A stretch of DNA of 64,000 nt from Emticicia fluvialis (GCF_024793945.1 NZ_JANUSD010000020.1:23325-87324), one strand, 5' to 3'. Shown: positions 17,479-26,905, counted from the stretch's first letter. Program-made: numbers and translations. Notes: generated by a model not told the origin, from the sequence alone.

Positions 17479-17925
17479 TCAGTTGGTATTTGCCTGCTTC
17501 TTCTGCATTTTTTCATAAACCTTTATACCCATCTTTTGCCCCCATTCTCTACCGGCGTTCATAGATTCTGTTAACAGCATGGGTGTTTTTTCAACCAATT
17601 TTTTCCCGGTAGGGGTCTCATAAAATATAATCATGTCCCGTATTTCCTGATGAGAAAAATGTTTATCATAGATTGGTATATAGAGTTCAACAAATTCCTG
17701 ATAATTGATTTCTTTTTTGAATTCATCAAGAAAACCTTCCGGTAAGTTGTTGTTGGCTGTTGAATTTTTCATCGAATTGACCATGTTTTCAATGGTTACT
17801 TTAACAGCATTAATCGCACCGCTTACTACCAGAAAATGCTTTATGTCTTTGATTTTTGCTTCATTGTTTTGTGCCAAAGATGCAAACGAAACGAACAGGA
17901 ATAGGAGAGTAAGTGATTTTTTCAT
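17479..17925 (-). CDS. DUF2059 domain protein, exported
   Basis: A 148-residue protein with a signal peptide (MKKSLTLLFLFVSFASLAQ). The remainder matches the DUF2059 pattern: a helical region with YQEFVELYIPIYDKHFSHQEIRDMIIFYETPTGKKLVEKTP, in which the FYxTPxGKK block is the signature. Function unknown; these proteins are predicted periplasmic. It stands alone, convergent with the amidohydrolase. Confidence 0.85.
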   Translation of the reverse strand: MKKSLTLLFLFVSFASLAQNNEAKIKDIKHFLVVSGAINAVKVTIENMVNSMKNSTANNNLPEGFLDEFKKEINYQEFVELYIPIYDKHFSHQEIRDMIIFYETPTGKKLVEKTPMLLTESMNAGREWGQKMGIKVYEKMQKKQANTN

Positions 17926-18221
17926 TTTTTGAAGATTTGAGTGTTAACAGCTAAAAGTGATATAATTTTTGTAATAGTAACCTATTTTTTGTTCTTCAGC
18001 AAAATTTCAGAAAAGTAATTTAAGTGTGTTTTCTAAATGGCAAAAGACCATAAACAAGGCAAGCACTGTATGAATACCCATAACAAAGATATGTAATCTC
18101 TTCTTCAATTTATCTGCTATTTTCGTTTACTTTGAATATATTTTCAATGGTAATCGCACCAAAACTTATTTCGTGACTTTAACTGCACCCTCAGTTATAT
18201 AGATTTATAGCAAAACTTAAT
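17926..18221. other. AT-rich intergenic region, nothing recognised
   Basis: About 296 bases between divergent genes. I see no RNA gene, no strong inverted repeat and no full promoter consensus; only an approximate TTTACTTTG sequence about 80 bases before the plus-strand gene. Confidence 0.5.
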
Positions 18222-19433
18222 ATGGATAAACGTACAAAACAATTTACGTTAGAGCTGCTGATTTTGATAGAGGCAATTAAATTGACGCTTTTAAAAGAAA
18301 ATTCCACCTATTTTGAAAACCTGATTAATGACCCTAAAGTTAACTGGACACGCCTGCATGGACTGGCTTTTTACCATCGCATACGTCCATTTTTATATGA
18401 AGCCTGCCGCAGGGTAGGTATTCAGAACGAATACGTGGATAATCTGAAGAGAATTACACACCAACAGGTTATTAACCACCTGGCAAGTAGAAAAGAACTG
18501 GGTCGGATTCTTCATTTTTTTAGTGAAAATAACGTTCAAGCCATACCTTATAAAGGTATTTTGTTTTCAGAGAAAATCTATAAAAACCAAATTGTAAGAG
18601 AAAGTGTAGATGTAGATATAATCGTGAAGCCCGAACACGCCATGAAAGGCGTTAAGTTGCTTCTGGAAGATGGATATATACTAAGTCTGGGTCATTATAA
18701 CCAGAAAGATTCTGTTGAAATAAATGACGAACTGATAAATGAGCTGCTGACACGCAATGAAAATCAGGAAATTGGTTTTGATAAAATTTTTGGCCCTGCC
18801 GTTAGAGTACATATTGATTACCACTGGTCGATAGGTGAAAAATTTCATGATTATGTATTGGAGGTAGATGATATGCTTAGCAAGTCTGTGGTTGAAAACT
18901 TCCAGAATCAGCAATTACTGGTACCCAATTCTGAAATTATTTTCAAGATGATTATGAATCACCACGGAGGCAGGGGGTGCTGGGTAAGGTTAAAAGATTT
19001 TTGTGACCTGATTGCTTACCGGAATAGTTTCCCTGAACATGATGACCAGGTTTTAAGTAATTGGTCGGCCGAGATGAAGATGCGGAAGGTTTTTGAAGTG
19101 GGTAATGCCATTATGAATAATCTGTTTTTTGAGCCTGCAAATTTCAACAGTTTTGAACAGCAGATACAACAAAGAATTTTTGATTTCTGGGAGGCAGGCA
19201 AGCACTATGACCGCGTATGGCCTAAATTCAAATATAATATTATCTATAAAAACCTGCAAGATAAACCCCTCAGCTGGATAGGCCTAATCAACAAATTGGT
19301 TCAGTTTTATTCTGTAACCAGTAAACTTGAGCGGCCCAGGTTAATTGTTTTTCCGGATAGATACATTTATCTGAACGCATTTACAAAGTTCGTATCCTAT
19401 CTGTGGTTCAGGGCAAAATCAAAGAAGAACTAA
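18222..19433 (+). CDS. Nucleotidyltransferase-family protein (NTP_transf_5-like)
   Basis: A 403-residue protein with an N-terminal helical region, then KGILF (111-115) followed by RESVDVDIIV with Asp130 and Asp132 as the likely metal-binding DxD pair. This is the layout of the uncharacterised nucleotidyltransferase family often seen in polysaccharide or peptide loci (KGxxL...R...DxDL). A second region has HIDYHWSIGE and HHGGRGCWVRLKDFCDLIAY. Here it is not in a biosynthetic cluster but stands alone beside the tmRNA gene. Substrate unknown. Confidence 0.75.
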   Translation: MDKRTKQFTLELLILIEAIKLTLLKENSTYFENLINDPKVNWTRLHGLAFYHRIRPFLYEACRRVGIQNEYVDNLKRITHQQVINHLASRKELGRILHFFSENNVQAIPYKGILFSEKIYKNQIVRESVDVDIIVKPEHAMKGVKLLLEDGYILSLGHYNQKDSVEINDELINELLTRNENQEIGFDKIFGPAVRVHIDYHWSIGEKFHDYVLEVDDMLSKSVVENFQNQQLLVPNSEIIFKMIMNHHGGRGCWVRLKDFCDLIAYRNSFPEHDDQVLSNWSAEMKMRKVFEVGNAIMNNLFFEPANFNSFEQQIQQRIFDFWEAGKHYDRVWPKFKYNIIYKNLQDKPLSWIGLINKLVQFYSVTSKLERPRLIVFPDRYIYLNAFTKFVSYLWFRAKSKKN

Positions 19434-19454
19434 GTTTTTTTACTGGCTGAAAAA

Positions 19455-19484
19455 AGAAAAAGCACCTTTAAAGGTGCTTTTTTT
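19455..19484. terminator. Bidirectional terminator between nucleotidyltransferase gene and tmRNA
   Basis: A perfect palindrome with core AGCACCTTTAAAGGTGCT (19461-19478) is flanked by A-runs on the left and T-runs on the right. It can end transcription from the plus-strand gene and from the minus-strand tmRNA. Confidence 0.85.
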
Positions 19485-19485
19485 G

Positions 19486-19856
19486 TGGAGACGCAGAGAG
19501 TCGAACTCTGGTCCGAACATGGCACTTGTCGAGCCTTCTACATGTTTATTCGGTCTTAATTTTCGAGAAAAGGTAGGTGTCCGACATACCGGATCTTTTC
19601 CTTAGAAACCTAAATACTAATCAAGAACAAGTTCCCCGCACTTAATCGCCTCTGCAGGTCGACACTCCGGAATCCCCGCGGCAGAGGTTAGCCAGGGCGG
19701 AATGTGGCTAAAAGTTTAATTCACTCCGGAATTAAGCAGCCATGGCATACGAAGTATTGCCAGTTATTGTTCGGAAGAATTTTTAACAGGAGGTTCTACC
19801 AACTCCTGACATGCTTTTACTCGCAACCACTCACGCCGTCAAAACCGGTCGTCCCC
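19486..19856 (-). ncRNA. ssrA: tmRNA (transfer-messenger RNA)
   Basis: Rescues stalled ribosomes and tags nascent peptides. The 5' end GGGGACG (19856-19850) pairs with 3' CGUCUCC to make a 7-bp acceptor stem, followed by discriminator A; CCA is not encoded. The tRNA-like domain continues with GGUUUUGACGGCG at the 5' side and GGUCCGAACAUGGC / GAGUUCGACUC (T arm) at the 3' side. The tag reading frame runs from GGC at 19761 to the stop UAA at 19734-19732 and encodes GNTSYAMAA, a Bacteroidota-type degradation tag. A TATAAT sequence lies just upstream of the 5' end. Length 371 bases. Confidence 0.95.
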
Positions 19857-19981
19857 ATGGTCATTATAAGACAAAAAAAATTTATGAAAAGTTCGTGCCA
19901 TTAAGAAATTATTGTTCACCAGGGGGAACTAATCAATCATACTTTTAAAACATATTTATTCGTTCCGCCTGGGTAATGGCA

Positions 19982-22093
19982 TCAGAACTTCATGCTCAGG
20001 GCAATACGTTTACGGGGTATGTCTACTTCTGTTACTTTCACCTGCACTTTCTGATGCACCTTTACTACCTCATTGGGGTCTTTAATAAAACGGTTGGCCA
20101 TTTGTGAAACATGCACCAGCCCGTCCTGATGCACTCCTATATCCACAAAGCACCCGAACGCCGTTATATTGGTCACAATACCAGGTAACACCATACCTTC
20201 TTTCAAGTCATCTATTTTGTGTACATCAGCCGAAAACTCAAACTCTTCTAATGCCTCGCGTGGGTCTCTGCCTGGTTTTTGTAGTTCAGATAAAATATCG
20301 TTCAGTGTAGGCAAACCCACAGTTGGGGTTACATAGTTATTCAGGTTTATTTTCGATTTTATGCTTGCATTATTTATCAGGTCAGACACCTTCAAGCCTA
20401 AATCTTTGGCCATTTTCTCAACAATCGGGTAGGTTTCCGGATGCACTGCCGAGTTATCCAACGGGTTTTTTGCTCCATTAATACGCAAAAAACCTGCACA
20501 TTGCTCAAATGCTTTAGCGCCTAGACGAGGTACTTTTTTCAATTCGGCTCTTGACCCAAATGCACCATTCTGCGCGCGGTACTCAACAATGTTCTGAGCC
20601 AGAGCAGGGCCCAGACCAGATACATAGCTAAGCAAATGCTTACTGGCAGTGTTGAGTTCTACACCCACCAGATTCACGCAGCTTTCAACCACTGAATCCA
20701 GACTTTCTTTCAGCATTTTCTGCTCAACGTCGTGCTGGTATTGACCGACTCCGATTGACTTGGGGTCAATTTTAACCAGTTCGGCCAGTGGGTCCATTAA
20801 TCGCCGGCCAATAGAAACTGCGCCACGTACTGTTACATCTTTTTTAGGAAACTCATCTCGTGCAATTTCAGAAGCCGAATAGATAGAAGCCCCTTGTTCC
20901 GACACCACATGCACCTGTATTTTATCCAGCTTTAATGATTTCACAAAACCCTCGGTCTCACGGCTGGCAGTACCGTTACCAATGGCAATGGCCTGTATTT
21001 TATAATCAAGTACCAGTTTTTTTACCATTCCTTCGGCCTCCATTTTCTTATCGAACGGATATATCACCGTGTCGTAAATCAAATCGCCCTGCTCGTTCAA
21101 AACCACAGTTTTACAGCCTGTTCTGAAACCCGGGTCAATGGCCAGCACACGCTTTTGCCCAAGCGGAGACGCCAGAAGCAATTGCCGGAGATTGCCTGTA
21201 AATATCTTGATGGCCTCTGCGTCTGCTTTTTGTTTCGAGAGGTTCGAAAACTCCGTTTCAATACTAGGTTTCAGCAATCGGCTATAAGAATCTGTGATGG
21301 CATCAGCCACCTGATCTTTGGCTTCAGGCAAGCCTCGCAGATAAATTCTGTCGAGGGCATCAACTCCGCGTTCTTCATCTATTGATATAACAACAGACAA
21401 TATTCCCTCTTCTTCGCCTCGCCTGATGGCCAGCAAACGATGAGATGGAATGCGCGATAATGGTTCTGAAAACTCGAAATAATCCTGATATTTGGCTCCT
21501 TCTTCCTTTTTGCCCTTTTTTACTTTGGCTGTAACGATGGCTTCCCGGTCAAATATCTTCCTCACGGCATTTCTCGCTTGTATGTCTTCATTAATCCATT
21601 CGGCCATTATATCTCTTGCACCTTGCAGGGCATCATTAATGCTTTCAACTTTATCGTTCAGGTATTTTTCGGCTATGGCTTCAATGTTACGGTCTTTTTG
21701 CGCAAATATGATTTTTGCCAGCGGTTCCAGACCTTTTTCAATAGCCATGGTAGCACGTGTTTTGCGCTTTTGTTTATAAGGCAGGTATAAATCTTCCAGT
21801 TCGTTCAGATACAATGCATTACGAAGCTTTTCCAACAGCTCTGGAGTCATTTTCCCCTGTTCTTCAATAGATTTAATAATGGCCTCCCGCCGCTTATCCG
21901 CCTCCTGAAATTTTCCGTACAAATCTTTCACCTGGGCTATCTGCACTTCATCCATACTACCTGTCATTTCTTTACGGTAGCGGGCAATAAAGGGTACAGT
22001 AGCGCCTTCCTCCAATAAGTTTATGGTATTGGTAACATATTTTTCAGCTGCGTTTACAGCTTGTACTATAATTTGTATTTGTTTTGTTGTCAT
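19982..22093 (-). CDS. tex: Tex-family RNA-binding protein
   Basis: A 703-residue cytoplasmic nucleic-acid-binding protein. In order: N-terminal helical Tex domain with TVPFIARYRKEMTGSMDEVQ (about 27-50), an RNase H-like YqgF domain (VLAIDPGFRTGCKTVVLNEQG, about 320-450), helix-hairpin-helix repeats (LSYVSGLGPALAQNIVEYR and LKKVPRLGAKAFEQCAGFLRI, about 485-545) and a C-terminal S1 domain (GIVTNITAFGCFVDIGVHQDGLVHVSQM). All expected domains are complete. The gene is 126 bases upstream of the tmRNA on the same strand; no terminator is obvious in between. Confidence 0.95.
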   Translation of the reverse strand: MTTKQIQIIVQAVNAAEKYVTNTINLLEEGATVPFIARYRKEMTGSMDEVQIAQVKDLYGKFQEADKRREAIIKSIEEQGKMTPELLEKLRNALYLNELEDLYLPYKQKRKTRATMAIEKGLEPLAKIIFAQKDRNIEAIAEKYLNDKVESINDALQGARDIMAEWINEDIQARNAVRKIFDREAIVTAKVKKGKKEEGAKYQDYFEFSEPLSRIPSHRLLAIRRGEEEGILSVVISIDEERGVDALDRIYLRGLPEAKDQVADAITDSYSRLLKPSIETEFSNLSKQKADAEAIKIFTGNLRQLLLASPLGQKRVLAIDPGFRTGCKTVVLNEQGDLIYDTVIYPFDKKMEAEGMVKKLVLDYKIQAIAIGNGTASRETEGFVKSLKLDKIQVHVVSEQGASIYSASEIARDEFPKKDVTVRGAVSIGRRLMDPLAELVKIDPKSIGVGQYQHDVEQKMLKESLDSVVESCVNLVGVELNTASKHLLSYVSGLGPALAQNIVEYRAQNGAFGSRAELKKVPRLGAKAFEQCAGFLRINGAKNPLDNSAVHPETYPIVEKMAKDLGLKVSDLINNASIKSKINLNNYVTPTVGLPTLNDILSELQKPGRDPREALEEFEFSADVHKIDDLKEGMVLPGIVTNITAFGCFVDIGVHQDGLVHVSQMANRFIKDPNEVVKVHQKVQVKVTEVDIPRKRIALSMKF

Positions 22094-22166
22094 GGTTCCA
22101 ACCTTTTTGTTAGAAACTGAATCCTTGAGTATAGAATCAATTCAAACACAAAAATCTATTATAAAA

Positions 22167-22670
22167 ATGAAAATTCAACTTTTTATAGGCATCATTCTTT
22201 CCACATTATCTTTTGTAGGCTGTGAACAGCAATCGGATGATGTAATGACGAAAACGTCAAAGGATTTGAATACAATGGTCATTAAACACGGTACCTCATT
22301 TGGTATGTGCCTGGGCCCATGCAAAAGAGAATTGACATTAATGGGCGACGAAGCCTCGTTCACTATTTATTTTAACAGTGGCCGCGGTTCTCAGGGTGGT
22401 GACCCACAAACGTATAAAGAGAAACTTACAACAGATTATATGAATGAGCTGGTGAAAAGTGTTGATTTTGAGCAGTTTAAAAACTTGAAAGAGGTGATTG
22501 GCTGCCCTGATTGCGCTGATGGCGGGGCTGAATGGGTTGAAATAACCATGAACGATTCGAGACATAAAGTTACATTTGAGCATGGCCAAGACGTGAAAGA
22601 ATTTGCGCCTCTTTTGAAAGTACTTCGTGAAAAAAGGGAGTATTTTGAAAACAAATATGTAAAATACTAA
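22167..22670 (+). CDS. Putative lipoprotein, DUF6438-like
   Basis: A 167-residue protein. The frame is open further upstream into the divergent tex gene, but ATG 22167 gives a proper lipoprotein signal with Cys19 in SFVGC. The mature part has Cys pairs in GMCLGPC and GCPDCADGG and the pattern H-G-x-C-x-G-P-C followed by a glycine-rich strand and a C-terminal ALLKVLRE-type helix, reminiscent of the DUF6438 family. Function unknown. It ends in a strong terminator at 22727-22767. Confidence 0.7.
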   Translation: MKIQLFIGIILSTLSFVGCEQQSDDVMTKTSKDLNTMVIKHGTSFGMCLGPCKRELTLMGDEASFTIYFNSGRGSQGGDPQTYKEKLTTDYMNELVKSVDFEQFKNLKEVIGCPDCADGGAEWVEITMNDSRHKVTFEHGQDVKEFAPLLKVLREKREYFENKYVKY

Positions 22671-22726
22671 TATTATTCAGCAGGTATTTTGAAATCTGCC
22701 TTATAAACACTTGCTTTGCAGCCATT

Positions 22727-22767
22727 AGTCACCTTAGCTTGAATATCAGCTAAGGTGACTTTTTTTT
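22727..22767 (+). terminator. Rho-independent terminator after the lipoprotein gene
   Basis: A perfect 13-bp stem (AGTCACCTTAGCT and its complement; 22727-22739 with 22748-22760), an 8-base loop and eight T. It lies 57 bases past the stop codon and only 19 bases before the next ATG. Confidence 0.92.
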
Positions 22768-22785
22768 AACCTTTTTAATTTTATC

Positions 22786-24009
22786 ATGTACGACCTTCTC
22801 ATTATTGGTGGTGGAGCAGCAGGTTTTTTTACGGCTATTAATGCTGCCGAAAGAAACAAAAACCTGCGGATTGCTATTCTGGAGCGCGGAAGAGATGTTT
22901 TACAAAAAGTTAAGGTGTCTGGCGGTGGGCGTTGCAATGTAACCCACGCCTGTTTTGAGCCTTCGGCACTCATTAATTTTTACCCGAGAGGAAATCAGGA
23001 ATTGCTGGAGCCCTTTAAAAGATTTAATCCGGCACACACCATTGATTGGTTTGAAAGCCGGGGAGTAAGAATAAAAAAAGAATCTGACGGACGGATGTTT
23101 CCGGTCAGTAATTCATCGCAAAGCATTATTGATTGCTTTTTAGATGCCTGTTATAAAAACAGGATTGAAATTATTACCAATACGCGTGTTGAAAGCATTG
23201 AAAATAATGGCGGAAACTGGCAATTGAATGCCATTGGTGACAGACAGTTTACTACAAAAAAGCTAATGATAGCCACCGGAAGCGATAACGCAGTCTGGAA
23301 ATTATTACAGAATCTGGGAATTGAAACGGTGTCGGCTGTTCCTTCTTTGTTTACTTTTAATATTAAAGACGAGCGCATTCAGGATTTAATGGGTATCAGC
23401 ACAGAAAATGTTATATGCAGGCTGAGCGATTCTAAAAATAAAGCACTGAATGCCTACACTTCTAATGGAGCCTTACTTATTACCCATTGGGGTTTGTCTG
23501 GCCCTGCTATTCTGAAATTGTCGGCCTGGGCTGCCCGTGACCTGCACGATGCCAACTACGAATTTAACATATCTGTAAACTGGCTGGGTACGCCGGATAT
23601 TGAAAAAGTTAGGCAGCACCTACACCAGCAGATTATAAACCAGCCTAAAAAGAATGTGCTGGCTAATGCAGAGTTTGGTATGTCAATCAGGCTTTGGAAA
23701 AGCTTGTGCATGGCCGCTGGGGTAGGAGAATACCAGAAATGGGCTGAAACAGGTAAAAAACACATAGCAAAACTGGTAGAACAATTGACCGACTGCCGCT
23801 TTAGTGTTAAAGGTAAAAGTACATTTAAAGAAGAATTTGTAACAGCCGGAGGCGTTGACCTGGCAGAGGTAGATTTCAGTACTTTCAGCCTTAAAAAATA
23901 TCCCAACCTATACATGGCCGGCGAGGTACTGAATATTGATGCCGTAACAGGCGGTTTTAATTTTCAGGCAGCTTGGACAGGCGCCTGGATTGCCGCACAA
24001 AGTTTATGA
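22786..24009 (+). CDS. HI0933/BaiN-family NAD(P)/FAD-dependent oxidoreductase
   Basis: A 407-residue flavoprotein. The N-terminal FAD motif is LLIIGGGAAGFFTAINAAE (residues 4-22), followed by GGGRCNVTH (about 46-54), the family signature. Further landmarks are GSDNAVW, LLITHWGLSGPAILKLSAWAAR and the C-terminal FVTAGGVDLAEVDFSTF / LYMAGEVLNIDAVTGGFNFQAAWTGAW. It is widespread and single-copy in Bacteroidota; the substrate is unsettled (the Clostridium relative BaiN acts on bile acids). Convergent with the DUF1801 gene, 4-6 bases end to end. Confidence 0.9.
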   Translation: MYDLLIIGGGAAGFFTAINAAERNKNLRIAILERGRDVLQKVKVSGGGRCNVTHACFEPSALINFYPRGNQELLEPFKRFNPAHTIDWFESRGVRIKKESDGRMFPVSNSSQSIIDCFLDACYKNRIEIITNTRVESIENNGGNWQLNAIGDRQFTTKKLMIATGSDNAVWKLLQNLGIETVSAVPSLFTFNIKDERIQDLMGISTENVICRLSDSKNKALNAYTSNGALLITHWGLSGPAILKLSAWAARDLHDANYEFNISVNWLGTPDIEKVRQHLHQQIINQPKKNVLANAEFGMSIRLWKSLCMAAGVGEYQKWAETGKKHIAKLVEQLTDCRFSVKGKSTFKEEFVTAGGVDLAEVDFSTFSLKKYPNLYMAGEVLNIDAVTGGFNFQAAWTGAWIAAQSL

Positions 24010-24423
24010 TTTTTTCCGGCGGGCTGTCTGAAGCATATCGGTAAATACGTTTCGCTCATTCATTTCATCAAGTATCAGCGCTTCGTTTAGTATTTCAATA
24101 AAAGACTGTTTTTTGTTCTGTAAGTCGTCAATATCAGTAAAAGTGATGCCTTGTATATACTTTCTGCCTTTCGCATCTAAAAGTCCCTGCTCGTTAGATA
24201 ACTGATAACCTCTCAGAAAACACAATTCCAGACCCTTTTTGGGGTGTATTTTGCCTATATAGCACACATCATGCTTCACTTTGTACATAGGGGTATTGAT
24301 ACTGAAATGCTCCTGCATTTTAGGATGAGCATTCATAATCAGTTCCTGAAGACCTGCAATCAATTTGCCAATATGTGGTAGCTGATGACTTTTAAAGTCT
24401 TCAACCGACAGGTAGTTTGTCAT
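24004..24423 (-). CDS. DUF1801 domain protein
   Basis: A 139-residue small protein starting at ATG 24423 (MTNYLSVEDF). A longer frame to 24477 lies wholly inside the upstream symporter gene and is less likely. HPKMQEHFSINTPMYKVKHDVCYIGKIHPKKGLELCFLRG is the DUF1801/YdhG-like core. The start overlaps the symporter gene end by 23 bases, suggesting coupled translation, although no functional link is apparent. The 3' end overlaps the convergent flavoprotein gene by 6 bases. Confidence 0.75.
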   Translation of the reverse strand: MTNYLSVEDFKSHQLPHIGKLIAGLQELIMNAHPKMQEHFSINTPMYKVKHDVCYIGKIHPKKGLELCFLRGYQLSNEQGLLDAKGRKYIQGITFTDIDDLQNKKQSFIEILNEALILDEMNERNVFTDMLQTARRKKS

Positions 24424-25792
24424 TGGGTTTAATGAATGAACCGACGAACATTCCTGTAATACTGGCCAGCAGACCATAAATAATACCGGGTGTATCGGTC
24501 GGATAAAATTGTAAAGTAAGCCAGACGGTCATGCCCATAACCATTGAAAGTAACGCCCCTAGTGCCGACGCTCTTTTCCAGTACAGGCCTGATGCCAACG
24601 GCACAAACAAAGCCACCAGACTAACGGCTGATGACTCGCCCACCAACTCATATATTTCAGCCTTGTTGAGCGATAATATAACGCTCACCATTGTAATACC
24701 AATTACTGAAAGCCTCATAATTTGCAAAAGTCTTTTGTCAGACAGCTTATGACCGTATAGAGGCTTAAGCAGGTTTTCGCCTACAACTGTTGCAGGCGCC
24801 AGCACAGCCCCACTGCATGTACTTAAAATGGCAGAAAGCAAAGCCCCAAAAAAAAGTATTTGTATACCCAGGCCAGAATGACGCAGCACCAGAAACGGAA
24901 TAGCCATCTGGGTATCACCTGCTTTTATGTCAGGATACAGCAAACTTCCGCACAGCGCAATTACTAAAGGCATACACGCCACGCTCATATACATAAACGC
25001 CGACCAGTACGCACCTCTTACGGCAACATTCTCTGATTTGGCCGACAAAACCCGTTGAAAAATATCCTGCTGAGGTATCGAACCCCAGCCAATGGTTATC
25101 CAGGCAGCAAAATAGGTTATCCAACTGCTGAATGAATGCTCTTTGGGTACAAATCTGAAGAAACCCGTTGGGGTTTTGTTTATCAGTTCGCCCCAGCCGC
25201 CAATTTTACCCAAAAGCTCTAGCATTAAAATAAGCATACCTACTATAATAATGGCCGTTTGAATGGTATCTGTAATAGATACCGACCACATACCACCCAC
25301 ATAGGTATAAAACACAACCACCGAGGCGCATATCAAAACACCATAAACAAAGGGGATACCCGCAATGGCCTGTAAAACTATGGCAAGGGCTACTAACTGA
25401 GCAGCTATCCAACTGAAATAAGAGGGTATTAGAAAAAGTGCCGAAATCCATTCAAGGCTATTGCTGTACCTGATTCTGAAATAATCGCTGAACGTAAGAA
25501 TGTTTAGTTTATAAAGCGGGCGTGCAAAAAATAAGCCTATGAGCAGTAAGCATAACGACGCCCCGAAGGGGTCTTCAATGACACCCAACAGGCCATTCTG
25601 CACAAATTCTGATGACGCCCCCATAACCGTTTCTGAGCCAAACCACGTAGCAAACAGACCCGACGCAACCACGTAAGTTGGCATTCTGCGGCCTGCAATG
25701 GCAAAATCACTGGCTGTTTTAACAAATTTAGAGGCAAACCACCCTACAAGTACTGTTCCCAGAAGGTAAATAAAAATAAACGTTAATAGCAT
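24401..25792 (-). CDS. Sodium:solute symporter (SSS family)
   Basis: A 463-residue inner-membrane transporter with about 13 membrane segments. The start fits the family (FIYLLGTVLVGWFASKF, then SDFAIAGRRMPTYVVASGLFATWFGSETVMGAS). WIAAQLVALAIVLQAIAGI and the YVGGMWSVSITDTIQT segment are the sodium-site and substrate-path blocks of SSS proteins. The substrate (sugar, amino acid, sialic acid, proline) cannot be read from sequence. It lies upstream of, and overlaps, the DUF1801 gene. Confidence 0.9.
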   Translation of the reverse strand: MLLTFIFIYLLGTVLVGWFASKFVKTASDFAIAGRRMPTYVVASGLFATWFGSETVMGASSEFVQNGLLGVIEDPFGASLCLLLIGLFFARPLYKLNILTFSDYFRIRYSNSLEWISALFLIPSYFSWIAAQLVALAIVLQAIAGIPFVYGVLICASVVVFYTYVGGMWSVSITDTIQTAIIIVGMLILMLELLGKIGGWGELINKTPTGFFRFVPKEHSFSSWITYFAAWITIGWGSIPQQDIFQRVLSAKSENVAVRGAYWSAFMYMSVACMPLVIALCGSLLYPDIKAGDTQMAIPFLVLRHSGLGIQILFFGALLSAILSTCSGAVLAPATVVGENLLKPLYGHKLSDKRLLQIMRLSVIGITMVSVILSLNKAEIYELVGESSAVSLVALFVPLASGLYWKRASALGALLSMVMGMTVWLTLQFYPTDTPGIIYGLLASITGMFVGSFIKPNDKLPVG

Positions 25793-26026
25793 GCTTAGTC
25801 AGCTTTGATACGGTTGGCTTTAATCAGGTTTTGAAAATAGTAATTTTTGGAGTTCAGTGCCCGCTAATGTGGTTTTTTATTTAAAAATATTGTTTCATTT
25901 GCAAAATTTTTTAAAAAAGGCGCCTAGTTTCGTTTTTTAATATCAACTTTGTGCTTTCATCTCTGACATAGCCAAACACCACAGAGAAAAGTTTAAACCA
26001 TTTCTTAATTAAAAAATTGCCCAACA
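25793..26026. other. AT-rich region between divergent symporter and recombinase genes
   Basis: Contains A/T runs and an isolated CAACTTTG at about 25948, close to a -7 box for the plus strand. No direct repeats, att-like sites or terminal inverted repeats are seen that would mark a mobile element around the recombinase. Confidence 0.4.
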
Positions 26027-26860
26027 GTGACCCATCTCATTGAGCGATTTACAGAAATTCTGAAGAAGGGAAAGTACAACTCCCAAACTATAGCCGCTTA
26101 TAGAAACGCCATTTTTGTTTTTTACAACCATTTTCGTGACCTGCCGCAAAGCAAAATCACAGATGAACTTGTATCTAATTATCTTTTGGAACTGAGCGAA
26201 AGGAAGGGGGCCGGGTCTGAGGCTTCAAAGCAGGCAGGAAAAGCCATTAAGCTTTTTTTTGAACTGATTTTCAAGCGCAAGCTGGGAATAAAAAGTTCAG
26301 GCCGCATGAAAGAAGATACGCTGCCCGAGGTACTGACCGAGAAAGAAGTTGAATGTATAATAAGCGTGCTTGATAACCCCAAGCATAAAGCTTTAATGGC
26401 AACAATTTATGCCCTTGGCTTAAAGCTGAGCGATGTGCTTGTGCTTAAAATTAATGATATTGACTGGCAGGCTCGCCATATTACCATTCCTTCTTCAAAA
26501 ACAGATAAAGGCCGCAAACTCAGGATTCCCTCAAAACTGATTCCTATTCTGATTGCTTACTTTGAAAAACATAAACCTGAAGAGTTGTTGTTTGTAGGCG
26601 AAAAAGGAAAAACATACAGCCCGCGTAGTGTGCAGTTGGTTTTTCAGCAGGCTTTGCAGAAAGCTAAAATTGATAAAAACGCCACGGTTCACACACTTCG
26701 CCATAGTTATGCGGTGCATTGTCTGGAACGAGGAATGGACATACACCTGCTTAAAGATATTCTGGGCCATAAGTACCTTCAAACTACTTCAATCTATTAT
26801 CAACTGGCCAATATTGACCTGGCCAACCTCAGAAGCCCGTTTGAAGATCTTGAAATTTAA
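26027..26860 (+). CDS. Tyrosine-type site-specific recombinase (XerC/D-like, unusual Arg I)
   Basis: A 277-residue recombinase with an N-terminal SAM-like core-binding domain (residues 1-90) and a C-terminal catalytic domain. Seen: HTLRH (His222, Arg225), LGH (His248) and nucleophile Tyr257 in TTSIYY, plus the beta-hairpin lysines in SSKTDKGRKLR. The first catalytic Arg, normally GLR in this family, is Lys133 in YALGLKLSDV. The start codon is GTG; no ATG is available nearby. No IS, phage or conjugation genes flank it, so it could be a chromosomal Xer relative or an orphan integrase. It ends in a strong hairpin. Confidence 0.85.
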   Translation: MTHLIERFTEILKKGKYNSQTIAAYRNAIFVFYNHFRDLPQSKITDELVSNYLLELSERKGAGSEASKQAGKAIKLFFELIFKRKLGIKSSGRMKEDTLPEVLTEKEVECIISVLDNPKHKALMATIYALGLKLSDVLVLKINDIDWQARHITIPSSKTDKGRKLRIPSKLIPILIAYFEKHKPEELLFVGEKGKTYSPRSVQLVFQQALQKAKIDKNATVHTLRHSYAVHCLERGMDIHLLKDILGHKYLQTTSIYYQLANIDLANLRSPFEDLEI

Positions 26861-26869
26861 GGTTCTAAT

Positions 26870-26905
26870 AAAAAACCCGATGAAACTAATTCCATCGGGT
26901 TTTTT
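26870..26905. terminator. Bidirectional terminator between recombinase and pdxA
   Basis: A 13-bp stem AAAAAACCCGATG / CATCGGGTTTTTT (26870-26882 with 26893-26905) between convergent genes, with an A-run on one side and a T-run on the other. Confidence 0.9.

Noticed and set aside
22023..22166. Upstream extension of the lipoprotein frame into the tex gene
   Set aside because: It would put 48 residues of antisense tex in front of a perfect lipoprotein signal peptide; ATG 22167 explains the protein.
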